Both the position numbers and the translations under genes were made by a program. A stretch of DNA of 64,000 nucleotides from Chitinophaga sp. MM2321 (lineage in GTDB: Bacteria > Bacteroidota > Bacteroidia > Chitinophagales > Chitinophagaceae): positions 558,001 to 622,000 of the forward strand of contig NZ_OZ035533.1 in the NCBI RefSeq assembly GCF_964033635.1, read 5' to 3'. Position 1 is the first letter of the stretch, and the number at the start of each line of letters is the position of its first letter. The notes below the pieces were generated by a model. That model did not search any database. It saw only the letters and a program-made list of their open reading frames with translations, and was not told the origin of the DNA. Positions 8,926-17,629 of this stretch are shown here, one piece after another.

Positions 8926-11900
8926 CTACAATTTGAAATCAATACCGCATGACCATGTTCTGGCCTGTGGATATGCGCCGCGGTCAACACCTGTATCCAT
9001 GATGCCGCCTGCTATTTCAGGATCGTAACCGGAATATCTGGTAAACGTATAGGCGTTCTTGGCCTGTACGTATATGCGTACCTGTTTGAATCCTGCCCGT
9101 TGGAAAATAGTAGTGGGAATTGTATAGCCTAACTGTATATTTTTGATTTTGATAAAGGAACCATCTTCCACATACCTGTCGGATACCCTGATATTACTGT
9201 TACCATCGGTAAAAGAATATCTCGGATGCCTGGCGTCGTTGGTGCTGTTTGGTCCGGTCCATCTGTCCAGTATATCCCTGAACTTATTGGTATAGTTCAT
9301 GTTCCTTTCATACGCCCGGTATACATCGTTGCCTACAGAGGCATAGGTGAATATATTGAGATCGAAATTTTTGTAGCCTAATGATAAATTCCAGCCCATG
9401 GTAAATTTCGGGAAAGGATTACCGATTTTTGTTTTATCCTGATCGTTGATAACACCATCACCATTTATATCTACAAATTTTATATCGCCGGGTTGCGCGC
9501 CGCTTTGCAGGGGTGCTTTGGCAATATCTGCGGTGGACTGGAATAAGCCATCGGTTTTAAATCCGTAGAAGTAACCGGGTATGCCGCCTTTCTCAAACCT
9601 GGTAACGGTTTGCGCCTGACCATTGAAATAACTGCCACCGGCAATAGTAGCGGTATTGTCTGTATTGGTACCTGTAACCAGGTTTTTGGAAGAAGTAAAA
9701 GTAACAGCGGTATTGAACGTAAAGTCGCTGCCAATTTTATCTGCATAACTTAATGTCATGTCTGCACCACTGCTTTTTGTGGAACCGATATTAGTACTCG
9801 GCACCTGTGCCGCGCCGAGGTACAGGGATACAGAAGGAACAAACAGGATCCCGTTTACCTTCTTCTCGTAATAATCTGCTGTCAGGGAGAGTTTATTGTT
9901 GAAGAAGGAGATGTCAAATCCTATATTGGATTGCTGCTGCCTTTCCCAGGCTAGTCCCGGATTGGCGTAAGAGCCCACTGTAGAACCAGGTATAAAGGTA
10001 TTACCAAACGTATAGCCGTTATTGTTAGCATCCCCGTAATTGGGACCGCCGGTAACAATACTAACGAATTGCGGATCTACGTTTTCATTTCCTACTGTAC
10101 CATAGCTACCTCTGATCTTCAGGTAACTAATGAGATCGGACCGGAAGAAAGCTTCATTGGAAGCTATCCAGCCTGCGGAGCCGGAGAGGAAGGTGGCAAA
10201 TTTATTATCAGGTCCGAATGCATAGGAACCATCGCGCCGGGCGGTAAAGGATGCCAGGTATTTCTCCCTGTAATCGTAGTTTATTCTGCCAAAGTAAGAG
10301 AGGTTTCTCCGCGCAGAATGATAACTTCCCATCCCCCTGGCATTGAGATTAGCCGCTACATCGCCGCGTGGATCACGTACCTGTGTAGCCACACCATTAA
10401 TAACGGTATCGCGGAAATACGTTACCGCCGCGCTGTTGGTACCGGTAGCTGCTGTCAGATCGGCAAAGGTCCAGGAGTTGTAAGGCACATCCTGTGCGGT
10501 GCCATTAATACCGTTACTGGTAGATTTTGACATAGAAAAACCGGCCACCGTTTCAAAATTATGATCCTGGTGTATGTTGAAGTTGTAGTTGGCAAATGTT
10601 TCAGCGGCAAAACTGAATGCACTGTTCTTATATTGATTCACGCTGTTATGTGCGCTGGAAGAAATACCGCCCAGTCCATTTTTAATCACGACCGTAGAAC
10701 CATCTGCATTCATGGTGTTTTCCACATTCAGGGGGCCGTAGAACACCAGCGGGGTAAAGCTTCTACCCGTCTGATCCCAATTGGTATAACCAAACCGGCC
10801 GGTTAGTTTCAGGTCTTTTATCACTTCATATTGCAACTCTGCTTTACCATACAGTTTATTACCATTGGAAGTATTATAGGTATTATCCAGTTTGGTCAGC
10901 GGGTTAAATATTTCTGATAAGAGAAGATTACTGAAACCATATTTTCCGGTCGTATTAGGAACCATATTTAATACGGATACCGTAGGATCAAAGTTCAGCG
11001 CACTTCCTATGATAGAGTTAAAGGAGTTTTCCTGTATTCCTTTACTCCTGAGATTAGCATAGCTGGTGTTGAGGATGAATTTCAATTTGGGAGACAGATC
11101 AACAGAGAGATTGGCCGTACCGTTAATCCTGTTGAAGTTGGATTTACTGCCACCGCCTACGATCCCATCCTGTCCCATGTAGCCAGCTGAAAGGAAATAG
11201 GTTACTTTATCGCTGCCGCCTCTGGAGCTGATGTTATAATTCTGTACGGGCGCCTGGTGAAATATTTCTTTCTGCCAGTCGGTGCCAACACCCATTTTTG
11301 AGAGATCGGGGAAGATGATATTACCACCGGCAGCAACGCTTCCTTCATTGATCATGCCGGCGTATTCTGAAGCATTCAATACACCAATCGTTTTCAGCAC
11401 TTCCTGGATGCCATAGTTAGCATTGACGGATATTTCATTTTTCATGCCTTTTCTGCCGCTCTTGGTCGTTACTACAATAACACCATTACCGCCCTTTACA
11501 CCAAAGATGGCAGTGGTAGCAGCATCTTTCAACACATTCATGGATTCAATATCGGCGGCATTAAGAGCATTCAGGTCATCCAGTGATTGCTGCACCCCAT
11601 CTATCACCACCAGCGGGTCTGTTCCTTTAAAGGAAGGAATACCCCTGATCAATACCGTTGGTTTAGCACCGGGAGAGCCGCTTTGAATAATGCTGACGCC
11701 GGAAGCTCTTCCCTGAAGGGCTTCTTCCGGTCTTGCCGGGTGTAGGTTGGTAATATCTGCTCCTTTCACCATGGAGATAGCGCCGGATACTTTAGTGATC
11801 TTTTGGGTACCATATCCAACCACCACTATTTCGCCCAACTCTTTGGAGGAGGGTTGCAAAGCAACGGTAAGCGGACCATCTGTAATCAGTACATCCTGTT

Positions 11901-12141
11901 GTGTATAACCAATGGCGGTGATCACCAGCATTTTTTCTCCGGGACCAATGGCGATACGGAACTCACCATTTACATTGGCTGCCACGGCAGTTCTGGTAAC
12001 CCTGGCAAAAACGGAAGCGCCGGGAATAGGGTCTCCCTTTTCATCAGTCACCCTGCCGGTAACCGATTTGTTTTGCGCCCAAGACACAGTAGTGAATAAT
12101 AACAGTAGCAGCACAAGTATGCTGGAAACGACTTTTTTCAT
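8926..12141 (-). CDS. SusC/RagA-family TonB-dependent transporter
   Basis: A full-length 1071-aa SusC. A signal peptide ends near SWAQ (residue 22), then a carboxypeptidase-regulatory-like domain (VTGRVTDEKGDPIPGASV), a TonB-box-like region before EIVVVGYGTQK, the plug domain with LVVIDGVQQ and MNVLKDAATTAIFG, and a long barrel ending in CGIDFKL. It imports glycan fragments across the outer membrane in complex with the SusD encoded 13 nt downstream. It is the first gene of a five-gene operon (SusC, SusD, two PKD lipoproteins, GH16). The divergent propeller/HTH gene across a 254-nt region is the likely regulator. Confidence 0.96.
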   Translation of the reverse strand: MKKVVSSILVLLLLLFTTVSWAQNKSVTGRVTDEKGDPIPGASVFARVTRTAVAANVNGEFRIAIGPGEKMLVITAIGYTQQDVLITDGPLTVALQPSSKELGEIVVVGYGTQKITKVSGAISMVKGADITNLHPARPEEALQGRASGVSIIQSGSPGAKPTVLIRGIPSFKGTDPLVVIDGVQQSLDDLNALNAADIESMNVLKDAATTAIFGVKGGNGVIVVTTKSGRKGMKNEISVNANYGIQEVLKTIGVLNASEYAGMINEGSVAAGGNIIFPDLSKMGVGTDWQKEIFHQAPVQNYNISSRGGSDKVTYFLSAGYMGQDGIVGGGSKSNFNRINGTANLSVDLSPKLKFILNTSYANLRSKGIQENSFNSIIGSALNFDPTVSVLNMVPNTTGKYGFSNLLLSEIFNPLTKLDNTYNTSNGNKLYGKAELQYEVIKDLKLTGRFGYTNWDQTGRSFTPLVFYGPLNVENTMNADGSTVVIKNGLGGISSSAHNSVNQYKNSAFSFAAETFANYNFNIHQDHNFETVAGFSMSKSTSNGINGTAQDVPYNSWTFADLTAATGTNSAAVTYFRDTVINGVATQVRDPRGDVAANLNARGMGSYHSARRNLSYFGRINYDYREKYLASFTARRDGSYAFGPDNKFATFLSGSAGWIASNEAFFRSDLISYLKIRGSYGTVGNENVDPQFVSIVTGGPNYGDANNNGYTFGNTFIPGSTVGSYANPGLAWERQQQSNIGFDISFFNNKLSLTADYYEKKVNGILFVPSVSLYLGAAQVPSTNIGSTKSSGADMTLSYADKIGSDFTFNTAVTFTSSKNLVTGTNTDNTATIAGGSYFNGQAQTVTRFEKGGIPGYFYGFKTDGLFQSTADIAKAPLQSGAQPGDIKFVDINGDGVINDQDKTKIGNPFPKFTMGWNLSLGYKNFDLNIFTYASVGNDVYRAYERNMNYTNKFRDILDRWTGPNSTNDARHPRYSFTDGNSNIRVSDRYVEDGSFIKIKNIQLGYTIPTTIFQRAGFKQVRIYVQAKNAYTFTRYSGYDPEIAGGIMDTGVDRGAYPQARTWSCGIDFKL

Positions 12142-12297
12142 ACGTGATTTTTAATTTTGAGAATATTTCATTCGGGAACGTCCTGGCCTTATTTTTCTGG
12201 CCGGTAATGGTTGATGTGTCAGTAATATTTAATAAATTATGCTGAAATTGGTTGCGGTCTAAAATTACGGTATCTATTACACGAGGCAAGAAAGAAG

Positions 12298-12371
12298 ACT
12301 ACATCTCTACTGCATCATAATTATCTAATCAATTGATTACTAATAAATATTAACTACATCATTACTACATC
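12298..12371. promoter_or_regulatory. Helically phased direct repeats flanking a perfect palindrome (probable regulator site)
   Basis: ACTACATC occurs exactly at 12298-12305, 12353-12360 and 12364-12371, with a one-mismatch copy ACTGCATC at 12309-12316. Within each pair the copies start 11 bp apart, and the two pairs are 55 bp apart (five times 11), so all four could lie on one face of the helix. Between the pairs, 12326-12339 is a perfect 14-bp palindrome TAATCAATTGATTA. The array sits 25 nt before the start of the propeller/HTH regulator and upstream of the divergent SusC gene. It is a plausible binding site for that regulator; the assignment is inference. Confidence 0.6.
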
Positions 12372-12395
12372 ACCACCAAAAACAGCTGTTATCCC

Positions 12396-15293
12396 ATGAG
12401 AATCTGTTGGCTAGTTATCTTGTTTTTCTCCTGCGCTTTGGAGGTGTCGGGACAGAATACAATCGGACTGCCTCAAATAATAAATTACAGCAAAAGTGAC
12501 TTCCTGGCAGGTACCCAAACCTGGGATATAAAGCAGGATAGCCGGGGTATTATGTACTTTGCCAACAATGAAGGTATGCTTACCTATGATGGCAGCCATT
12601 GGAAAGTATACCCGCTGCCTAATAAAACAATTGTGCGGGCGCTCGCCACAGATGAGGATGACAGGATCTATGCAGGTGGGCAGGACGAAATCGGTTTTTT
12701 TGCGCCGGGTATCAATGGTAACCTCACTTACACTTCCTTAAAGAACCTGATTCCCAGGTCACAGAATAAGTTGGCGGATATCTGGCGGATCGAAATCTTT
12801 AAAGAATCGGTATTCTTCCAGGCGTCAGACCGTATCCTGGAGTATAAGAATAACAGTATCAAAGTGTACCCGGACGATTGGATGTACATGAAAAAAGTGG
12901 GTGATAAACTTTTTGCCCAGGACAAGAACAATGGCCTGCTGCAATTTAAAAATCATGAATGGGTTCCCGTCAATATTACCGCAAAACCCATTGAGGCACT
13001 GATCTCGGGGATCATCGGGCTGGATGGAGATAGTCTGTTGATCAACACCCAGTACGATGGCATGTACCTTTTGCATAATGACACCCTCAAAAAAATGCAA
13101 CTGGATAAGAATAATGCTTTGAGCAATAGTGGTGTGATTGTATCTGCCCGGATGAACGAGGGTGAATTTGTGATCGGTACCACTACAGAAGGATGCCTGG
13201 TAATGGATTTCCACGGACGTATTGTGCAGCAGATCTCCCGGACGGAAGGATTGTTGAATAATAATGTACTGAGCGTTTTTTTAGATAAGGATAAGAATTT
13301 GTGGGCGGGGCTGAATAATGGTATCAGCTTTATCGCCTACAATGCTGCAATTAAATATATCAGCCCGAATAAAACGAATGAGTTGTCGGGTTACTCCACC
13401 AGGATTAATAACAACCAGTTATATATTGCCACCTCTGAAGGCGCTTACTACGTACCGCTTTCCGGTACAACAGGCGATCTCAGTTTTTCAAAGGGCAATT
13501 TTACGCGTATCAGGAACAGTAAAGGAGAAGTGTGGCGGTTTGATGAAGTGAACCGGCGGATCTTAATGGGACAGCATGTAGGCAGCGCAGTGATAGAGAA
13601 TAATACAGGTGTGCCGTTGTCGTATGGTACGGGGGCGTGGTTGTTTAAGCCCATTTCATCGGTCTTTCCTGCTAAAAATATTTTAGTGGGTACTTACAAT
13701 GGTTTGAAGATGCTGGAATTTAACCAGGATAAATTTATTGATAAAGGAGAGATCGAGGGGATACAAGAGTCTATCCGTTTCCTGGAAATTGATAACAATA
13801 ATAATATCTGGGCATCGCATCCATATCGCGGCGTATATCGGTTACAGTTATCTCCCGATAATAAAAGATTGACCTCGCAATTATTTACAGACAGCGCGGG
13901 GCTACCTTCCGCGTTGAGTAATTATGTGTTTAAAATAAAGAACAGGGTGGTTTTTTGTACCGGAAAAGGTGTGTATGAATTTGATGCCGCCATCAGCCGC
14001 TTTGTGCCATCCGCCTTTCTGACGCCGGTCTTCGGCGATATGGAAATCCGCTACCTGAATGAAGATGCAGACGGTAACATCTGGTTTTGCAGCGGCAAAA
14101 AAGTAGGCGTGGTCAATTTCAATACGCCTGCGGGTGATAAACCATTTTCCATTACCTATATTCCTGAATTAAACGGCAAGATCCTGTTGGGTTTTGAAAA
14201 TATTTATCCTTTTAACAAAGAGAATATTTTTATCGGGTCGGAGAAAGGGGTTATACATCTTAACTTCGAAAAGTATACCGGCAATAAACCAGTGGTGAAG
14301 GTGTTGCTGGGACAGGTAAAGGCATTTGGGAAATCGGACAGTATTATTTTCGGCGGCTACTTTCATCAGAAATCCGGCGCAGTGTACCGGCAGGATGATA
14401 CGGAAATTGCGGGACTGCCCAAGCAGTACAATTCTTTCCATTTTGAATACAGTTCCCCTTCTTATGGGTTGCAGAATAATATTGAATACAGCTATCAGCT
14501 GGAAGGCTTCGAGAACAGGTGGTCTGCCTGGTCGTCTAAATCTGAAAAGGATTATACCAATTTACCGGATGGGTCCTATACTTTCAAAGTGAAAGCGCAT
14601 GATAACCTGGGGCATGAGTCGGACACCATTACGTATAGCTTTGTTGTAAAACCGGCATGGTATAAAACCATATGGGCATATATTGCTTACGGCCTGCTGT
14701 TCTTGGCGGTGCTGTATTTGCTGCACCGTTGGCAGGAAAGAAATCTGCGGCGGCAGCAGTTAAAGTTTGATGATGAACAAAACCGACTGAAATATATTCA
14801 TCAGCTGGAGCTGGAAAAAAATGAGAAGGAAATTATTAAGCTGCAAAACGAAAAGCTGGCGACGGAAATCCATTTCAAAAATAATGCCCTCGCTGATGCA
14901 TCCATGCACCTGGTGGAAAGAGGTGACGCCCTGGTGAAAGTGAAGGATATTTTAGCGAATGTGTATAAAAAGAATGGTAATAATCCGGAGATAAAAAATG
15001 CCTTGCTACTCTTGAATGATGTAGAAAAGAATAATGCCAACTGGGAACAATTTGCTTCGCATTTTGATGAGATAAATAATAATTTCCTGAAGAAATTAAA
15101 GGGTAAATTTCCTGCGCTCTCCAATAGCGATTTAAAAGTGTGCGCTTACCTGCAATTGAAATTATCCACTAAGGAAATAGCGCAGTTGATGGCTATATCC
15201 CCGCGTGGGGTGGAAATCCGGCGTTACCGGCTCCGGAAGAAGCTGGAGCTCCCTACAGAACAATCTATTACTGATTTTTTGAATGAGGTGTAA
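12396..15293 (+). CDS. Membrane-anchored two-component-type propeller regulator with Y_Y_Y domain and LuxR-like HTH
   Basis: A 965-aa protein with a signal peptide (to about residue 20), a large periplasmic region of repeated propeller blades (NIWFCSG, NLWAGLNNGISF and DNNNNIWASHPYRGVYRL-type blocks), a triple-tyrosine (Y_Y_Y) beta-sandwich at about 690-750, one membrane span near 758-778, a charged coiled coil, and a C-terminal helix-turn-helix (SNSDLKVCAYLQLKLSTKEIAQLMAIS, about 900-960; quoted loosely). No histidine-kinase or receiver motifs exist, so it resembles the one-component transmembrane regulators of Bacteroidota rather than a hybrid sensor. Its position divergent from the glucan SusC operon and the phased repeats before it suggest that it senses a glucan fragment outside the inner membrane and controls that operon and possibly itself. 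Confidence 0.85.
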   Translation: MRICWLVILFFSCALEVSGQNTIGLPQIINYSKSDFLAGTQTWDIKQDSRGIMYFANNEGMLTYDGSHWKVYPLPNKTIVRALATDEDDRIYAGGQDEIGFFAPGINGNLTYTSLKNLIPRSQNKLADIWRIEIFKESVFFQASDRILEYKNNSIKVYPDDWMYMKKVGDKLFAQDKNNGLLQFKNHEWVPVNITAKPIEALISGIIGLDGDSLLINTQYDGMYLLHNDTLKKMQLDKNNALSNSGVIVSARMNEGEFVIGTTTEGCLVMDFHGRIVQQISRTEGLLNNNVLSVFLDKDKNLWAGLNNGISFIAYNAAIKYISPNKTNELSGYSTRINNNQLYIATSEGAYYVPLSGTTGDLSFSKGNFTRIRNSKGEVWRFDEVNRRILMGQHVGSAVIENNTGVPLSYGTGAWLFKPISSVFPAKNILVGTYNGLKMLEFNQDKFIDKGEIEGIQESIRFLEIDNNNNIWASHPYRGVYRLQLSPDNKRLTSQLFTDSAGLPSALSNYVFKIKNRVVFCTGKGVYEFDAAISRFVPSAFLTPVFGDMEIRYLNEDADGNIWFCSGKKVGVVNFNTPAGDKPFSITYIPELNGKILLGFENIYPFNKENIFIGSEKGVIHLNFEKYTGNKPVVKVLLGQVKAFGKSDSIIFGGYFHQKSGAVYRQDDTEIAGLPKQYNSFHFEYSSPSYGLQNNIEYSYQLEGFENRWSAWSSKSEKDYTNLPDGSYTFKVKAHDNLGHESDTITYSFVVKPAWYKTIWAYIAYGLLFLAVLYLLHRWQERNLRRQQLKFDDEQNRLKYIHQLELEKNEKEIIKLQNEKLATEIHFKNNALADASMHLVERGDALVKVKDILANVYKKNGNNPEIKNALLLLNDVEKNNANWEQFASHFDEINNNFLKKLKGKFPALSNSDLKVCAYLQLKLSTKEIAQLMAISPRGVEIRRYRLRKKLELPTEQSITDFLNEV

Positions 15294-15359
15294 GCGCCAG
15301 ATACCATAATAAAAAAGCTTAAATTACTATCATTATAATCTTCAAAAAATTCAACTCCA

Positions 15360-16721
15360 ATGGCCCAATCACAGAAAGTAGATGCACTCGTTATTGGCTT
15401 CGGTAAGGGAGGCAAAACATTAGCTGCCTATATGGGCAGGCAGGGAATGAAGGTGGCCCTGGTGGAGCAATCGGAAAAAATGTACGGCGGTACCTGTATT
15501 AATATAGCCTGTATTCCTACCAAATCGCTGGTGGTGAGTGCAGAGCGGAAAGTACCGTATACAAATGCTATTGCTACAAAGGATGAGCTGACCGCCTTTT
15601 TGCGTAAGAAGAATTTTTCCATGGTGAATGATACGCCTAACGCGCACGTATATACGGGGAAAGCATCGTTTGTATCGGCGCAGGAAGTAAAGGTGGTACT
15701 GCATGATACCAAAGAAGAAATATTGTTTACGCCAGCGAAGATATTTATTAATACAGGTACTACGCCAAATGTGCCATCCATAAAGGGATTGGAGAGATCG
15801 AGAATTGTTTATACCAGCACTTCTTTACAGGATCGGAAGGAGTTGCCGGAGAAGCTGGTTATAATTGGTGCAGGTTTTATCGGGTTGGAGTATGCGTCTA
15901 TGTATGCACAATTCGGATCGGCTGTTACGGTATTGAACAATGGTCCTGTTTTTCTGCCGGGTGAAGATGATGATATCCGGGAGGCAGTGATAACTGTATT
16001 GGAGAATAAGGGGATCAGGATTTTATCCGGCATGATGACCGAAGAAATTATTACTACGGGAGATGTGGGCATATCAACAGTGATCTGCCGGAATGCAGCG
16101 GGAAATACCGTGAAGCTGGATGCCAACGCCATACTGCTGGCTACGGGCAGGGTACCTGCAACAGACGGATTGAATCTTGCTGCTGCGGGTATTGAAACAG
16201 ATGCACGCGGATTTATTAAAACAGATGCTTTTCTCCGTACCAATGTGTCGCATATATGGGCGGTGGGTGATATCAACGGAGGGCCGCAGTTCACTTACAT
16301 TTCACTGGATGATTTTCGCATTATAAAGGATCAGCTATCTGGTAGTAGTCAACGTTCGGTGGCTGACAGAAAATATGTGTCATCTACCACATTTATTACG
16401 CCGCCATTGTCGCATGTAGGATTGCGTGAAAAGGAAGCCCGTGAAAAAGGGCTGGCGGTTAAAGTAGCGCGACTTCCCGCTGCGGCTATTCCGAGGGCAA
16501 GGATATTGCAGGAAACAGAAGGACTGCTGAAAGCCGTGGTAGCAGCGGATACCGGCAGGATACTGGGGTGTACACTTTTCTGCGCAGCTTCCGTTGAAAT
16601 GATCAATCTTGTGCAGTTGGCTATGCAGGCGGATGTACCATATACTACCTTACGTGATGCGATTTATACGCACCCTTCCATGACAGAAGCATTCAATGAT
16701 TTATTTGGTGCTATTAAGTAG
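15360..16721 (+). CDS. rclA: RclA-like FAD-dependent pyridine nucleotide-disulfide oxidoreductase
   Basis: A 453-aa flavoprotein. The N-terminal GFGKGGKTLA dinucleotide-binding loop, the redox disulfide in GGTCINIACIPTK (C46/C51), a second GAGFIGLEYASM NAD(P)H-binding loop, the IWAVGDINGGPQFTYIS flavin motif and the C-terminal IYTHPSMTEAFNDLF dimer segment are all in place. The run of similarities along the whole length is closest, from memory, to E. coli RclA (YkgC), a flavin enzyme of the reactive-chlorine response with Cu(II) reductase activity; general mercuric reductase or lipoamide dehydrogenase is a weaker fit because the EQSEKMYGGTC and LPAAAIPRAR signatures are RclA-like. It is cytoplasmic, with no signal. 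It lies 66 nt after the propeller regulator, on the same strand, and convergent with the FadR-type gene. Its link to glycan use is unclear. Confidence 0.82.
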   Translation: MAQSQKVDALVIGFGKGGKTLAAYMGRQGMKVALVEQSEKMYGGTCINIACIPTKSLVVSAERKVPYTNAIATKDELTAFLRKKNFSMVNDTPNAHVYTGKASFVSAQEVKVVLHDTKEEILFTPAKIFINTGTTPNVPSIKGLERSRIVYTSTSLQDRKELPEKLVIIGAGFIGLEYASMYAQFGSAVTVLNNGPVFLPGEDDDIREAVITVLENKGIRILSGMMTEEIITTGDVGISTVICRNAAGNTVKLDANAILLATGRVPATDGLNLAAAGIETDARGFIKTDAFLRTNVSHIWAVGDINGGPQFTYISLDDFRIIKDQLSGSSQRSVADRKYVSSTTFITPPLSHVGLREKEAREKGLAVKVARLPAAAIPRARILQETEGLLKAVVAADTGRILGCTLFCAASVEMINLVQLAMQADVPYTTLRDAIYTHPSMTEAFNDLFGAIK

Positions 16722-16735
16722 TGATGACAAACAGC

Positions 16736-17443
16736 TCACTCAAATATCCGGGCAAAATGGTTTTCCAGGTGATTGCGCATAGCATTGCGCAGCATCTCTG
16801 CGGAACCGTTTTCAATAATATCCACAATGCCTTTGTGTGATACGAACTTCCTCGACTTCGGCATTTTCTTCAACAGGCCGCTGTGGTGCACGTAATCAAA
16901 GACGGGGAGTAGCATCTGCTGAAATCTTTTCAGCATTCCGTTGCCGCTTATTTCATATAGTTTGCCATGAAACCTGATCTCCTGTTCTATCTGGAAGAGG
17001 TGTTGATCAGCTATTGTTGGTTCATTGGCAACGATTGATTTCAGTTCGGCGATATCTTTTTTGGTGACCCGCTCCATGATAAAGTCGGCCATTCCTATTT
17101 CCAGCGCCAGTCTGAGTTCAAATATATCCCGCAGGGTGGTTTTGTCCATGATCTCGGGATACATGCTCTTTTCCAGCAGGGACGTGAGGTTTGGGTTGGT
17201 CAGTACCGCACCGCGTTTCTTTTTTGTTTCTATCAGCCCCACCGTTTTAAGCCTGCTGAGAGCTTCTCTTACCACCGTTCTGCTCACACCCAGAATATCT
17301 GATAATTCCACTTCTTTTGGAATGGGGTCGCCTACTTTAAAGTCTTTGCTGATCAGTAGTTCAATGAGTTTGCGTTCTACTTTATCTACCAGTGAACTTG
17401 TATCAATCGTTTGCAAACTTTGTTTTATTTCCAGGGCACTCAT
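16736..17443 (-). CDS. FadR/GntR-family transcriptional regulator (NanR-like, FCD domain)
   Basis: A 235-aa cytoplasmic regulator. Residues about 20-85 form the GntR winged helix (PKEVELSDILGVSRTVVREALSRL, then LIETKKKRGAVLTNP). The rest is an all-helical FCD ligand domain with the expected metal/ligand-binding Asp and His positions (FELRLALEIG, FHGKLYEISGN, HKGIVDII, NHLENHF). It is divergent from the sialic-acid SusC gene across 186 nt, which contain a GntR-style palindrome overlapping the expected transcription start. By analogy with NanR of other bacteria it is probably a repressor of the sialic-acid locus released by Neu5Ac or a breakdown product; the ligand is inferred. ATG 17443 is the only start that keeps the HTH intact. 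Confidence 0.88.
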   Translation of the reverse strand: MSALEIKQSLQTIDTSSLVDKVERKLIELLISKDFKVGDPIPKEVELSDILGVSRTVVREALSRLKTVGLIETKKKRGAVLTNPNLTSLLEKSMYPEIMDKTTLRDIFELRLALEIGMADFIMERVTKKDIAELKSIVANEPTIADQHLFQIEQEIRFHGKLYEISGNGMLKRFQQMLLPVFDYVHHSGLLKKMPKSRKFVSHKGIVDIIENGSAEMLRNAMRNHLENHFARIFE

Positions 17444-17549
17444 GTTATGTCGTACTTAATTAATTCTTTAAAAAATGGATTTAGCTGGCATGCCATCCGC
17501 TGCGGTCAAATGTAAACAGGATTTTACAAAAGAAAAAGATAAAAATATT

Positions 17550-17580
17550 TTTGGAAATATCTAATTCTTCCTTACATTTA
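17550..17580 (+). promoter_or_regulatory. Bacteroidota-type promoter of the sialic-acid SusC operon
   Basis: TTTG at 17550-17553 and TACATTTA at 17573-17580 are separated by 19 nt, matching the Bacteroidota -33 TTTG / -7 TAnnTTTG pattern except for the last base. The predicted transcription start falls near 17586-17590, about 40 nt before the SusC ATG. Confidence 0.6.
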
Positions 17581-17586
17581 CTATGC

Positions 17587-17603
17587 ATTATGTAATACAT
17601 AAT
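17587..17603. promoter_or_regulatory. Probable operator for the FadR-type regulator
   Basis: ATTATGTA-A-TACATAAT is a perfect 8-bp inverted repeat around one central base. Its core ATGTAATACAT resembles FCD-type GntR operators (TNGTNNNACNA-like, with an A in place of the first T). It lies directly after the -7 box and over the expected transcription start of the SusC gene, between that gene and the divergent FadR-type regulator, a position suited to repression. Confidence 0.65.
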
Positions 17604-17629
17604 ACGTTAGAAAAGCATAAACATCCGTT

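Noticed and set aside
10069..10530. 153-codon open frame on the plus strand
   Set aside because: Antisense to a well-supported SusC barrel, with no family signature.
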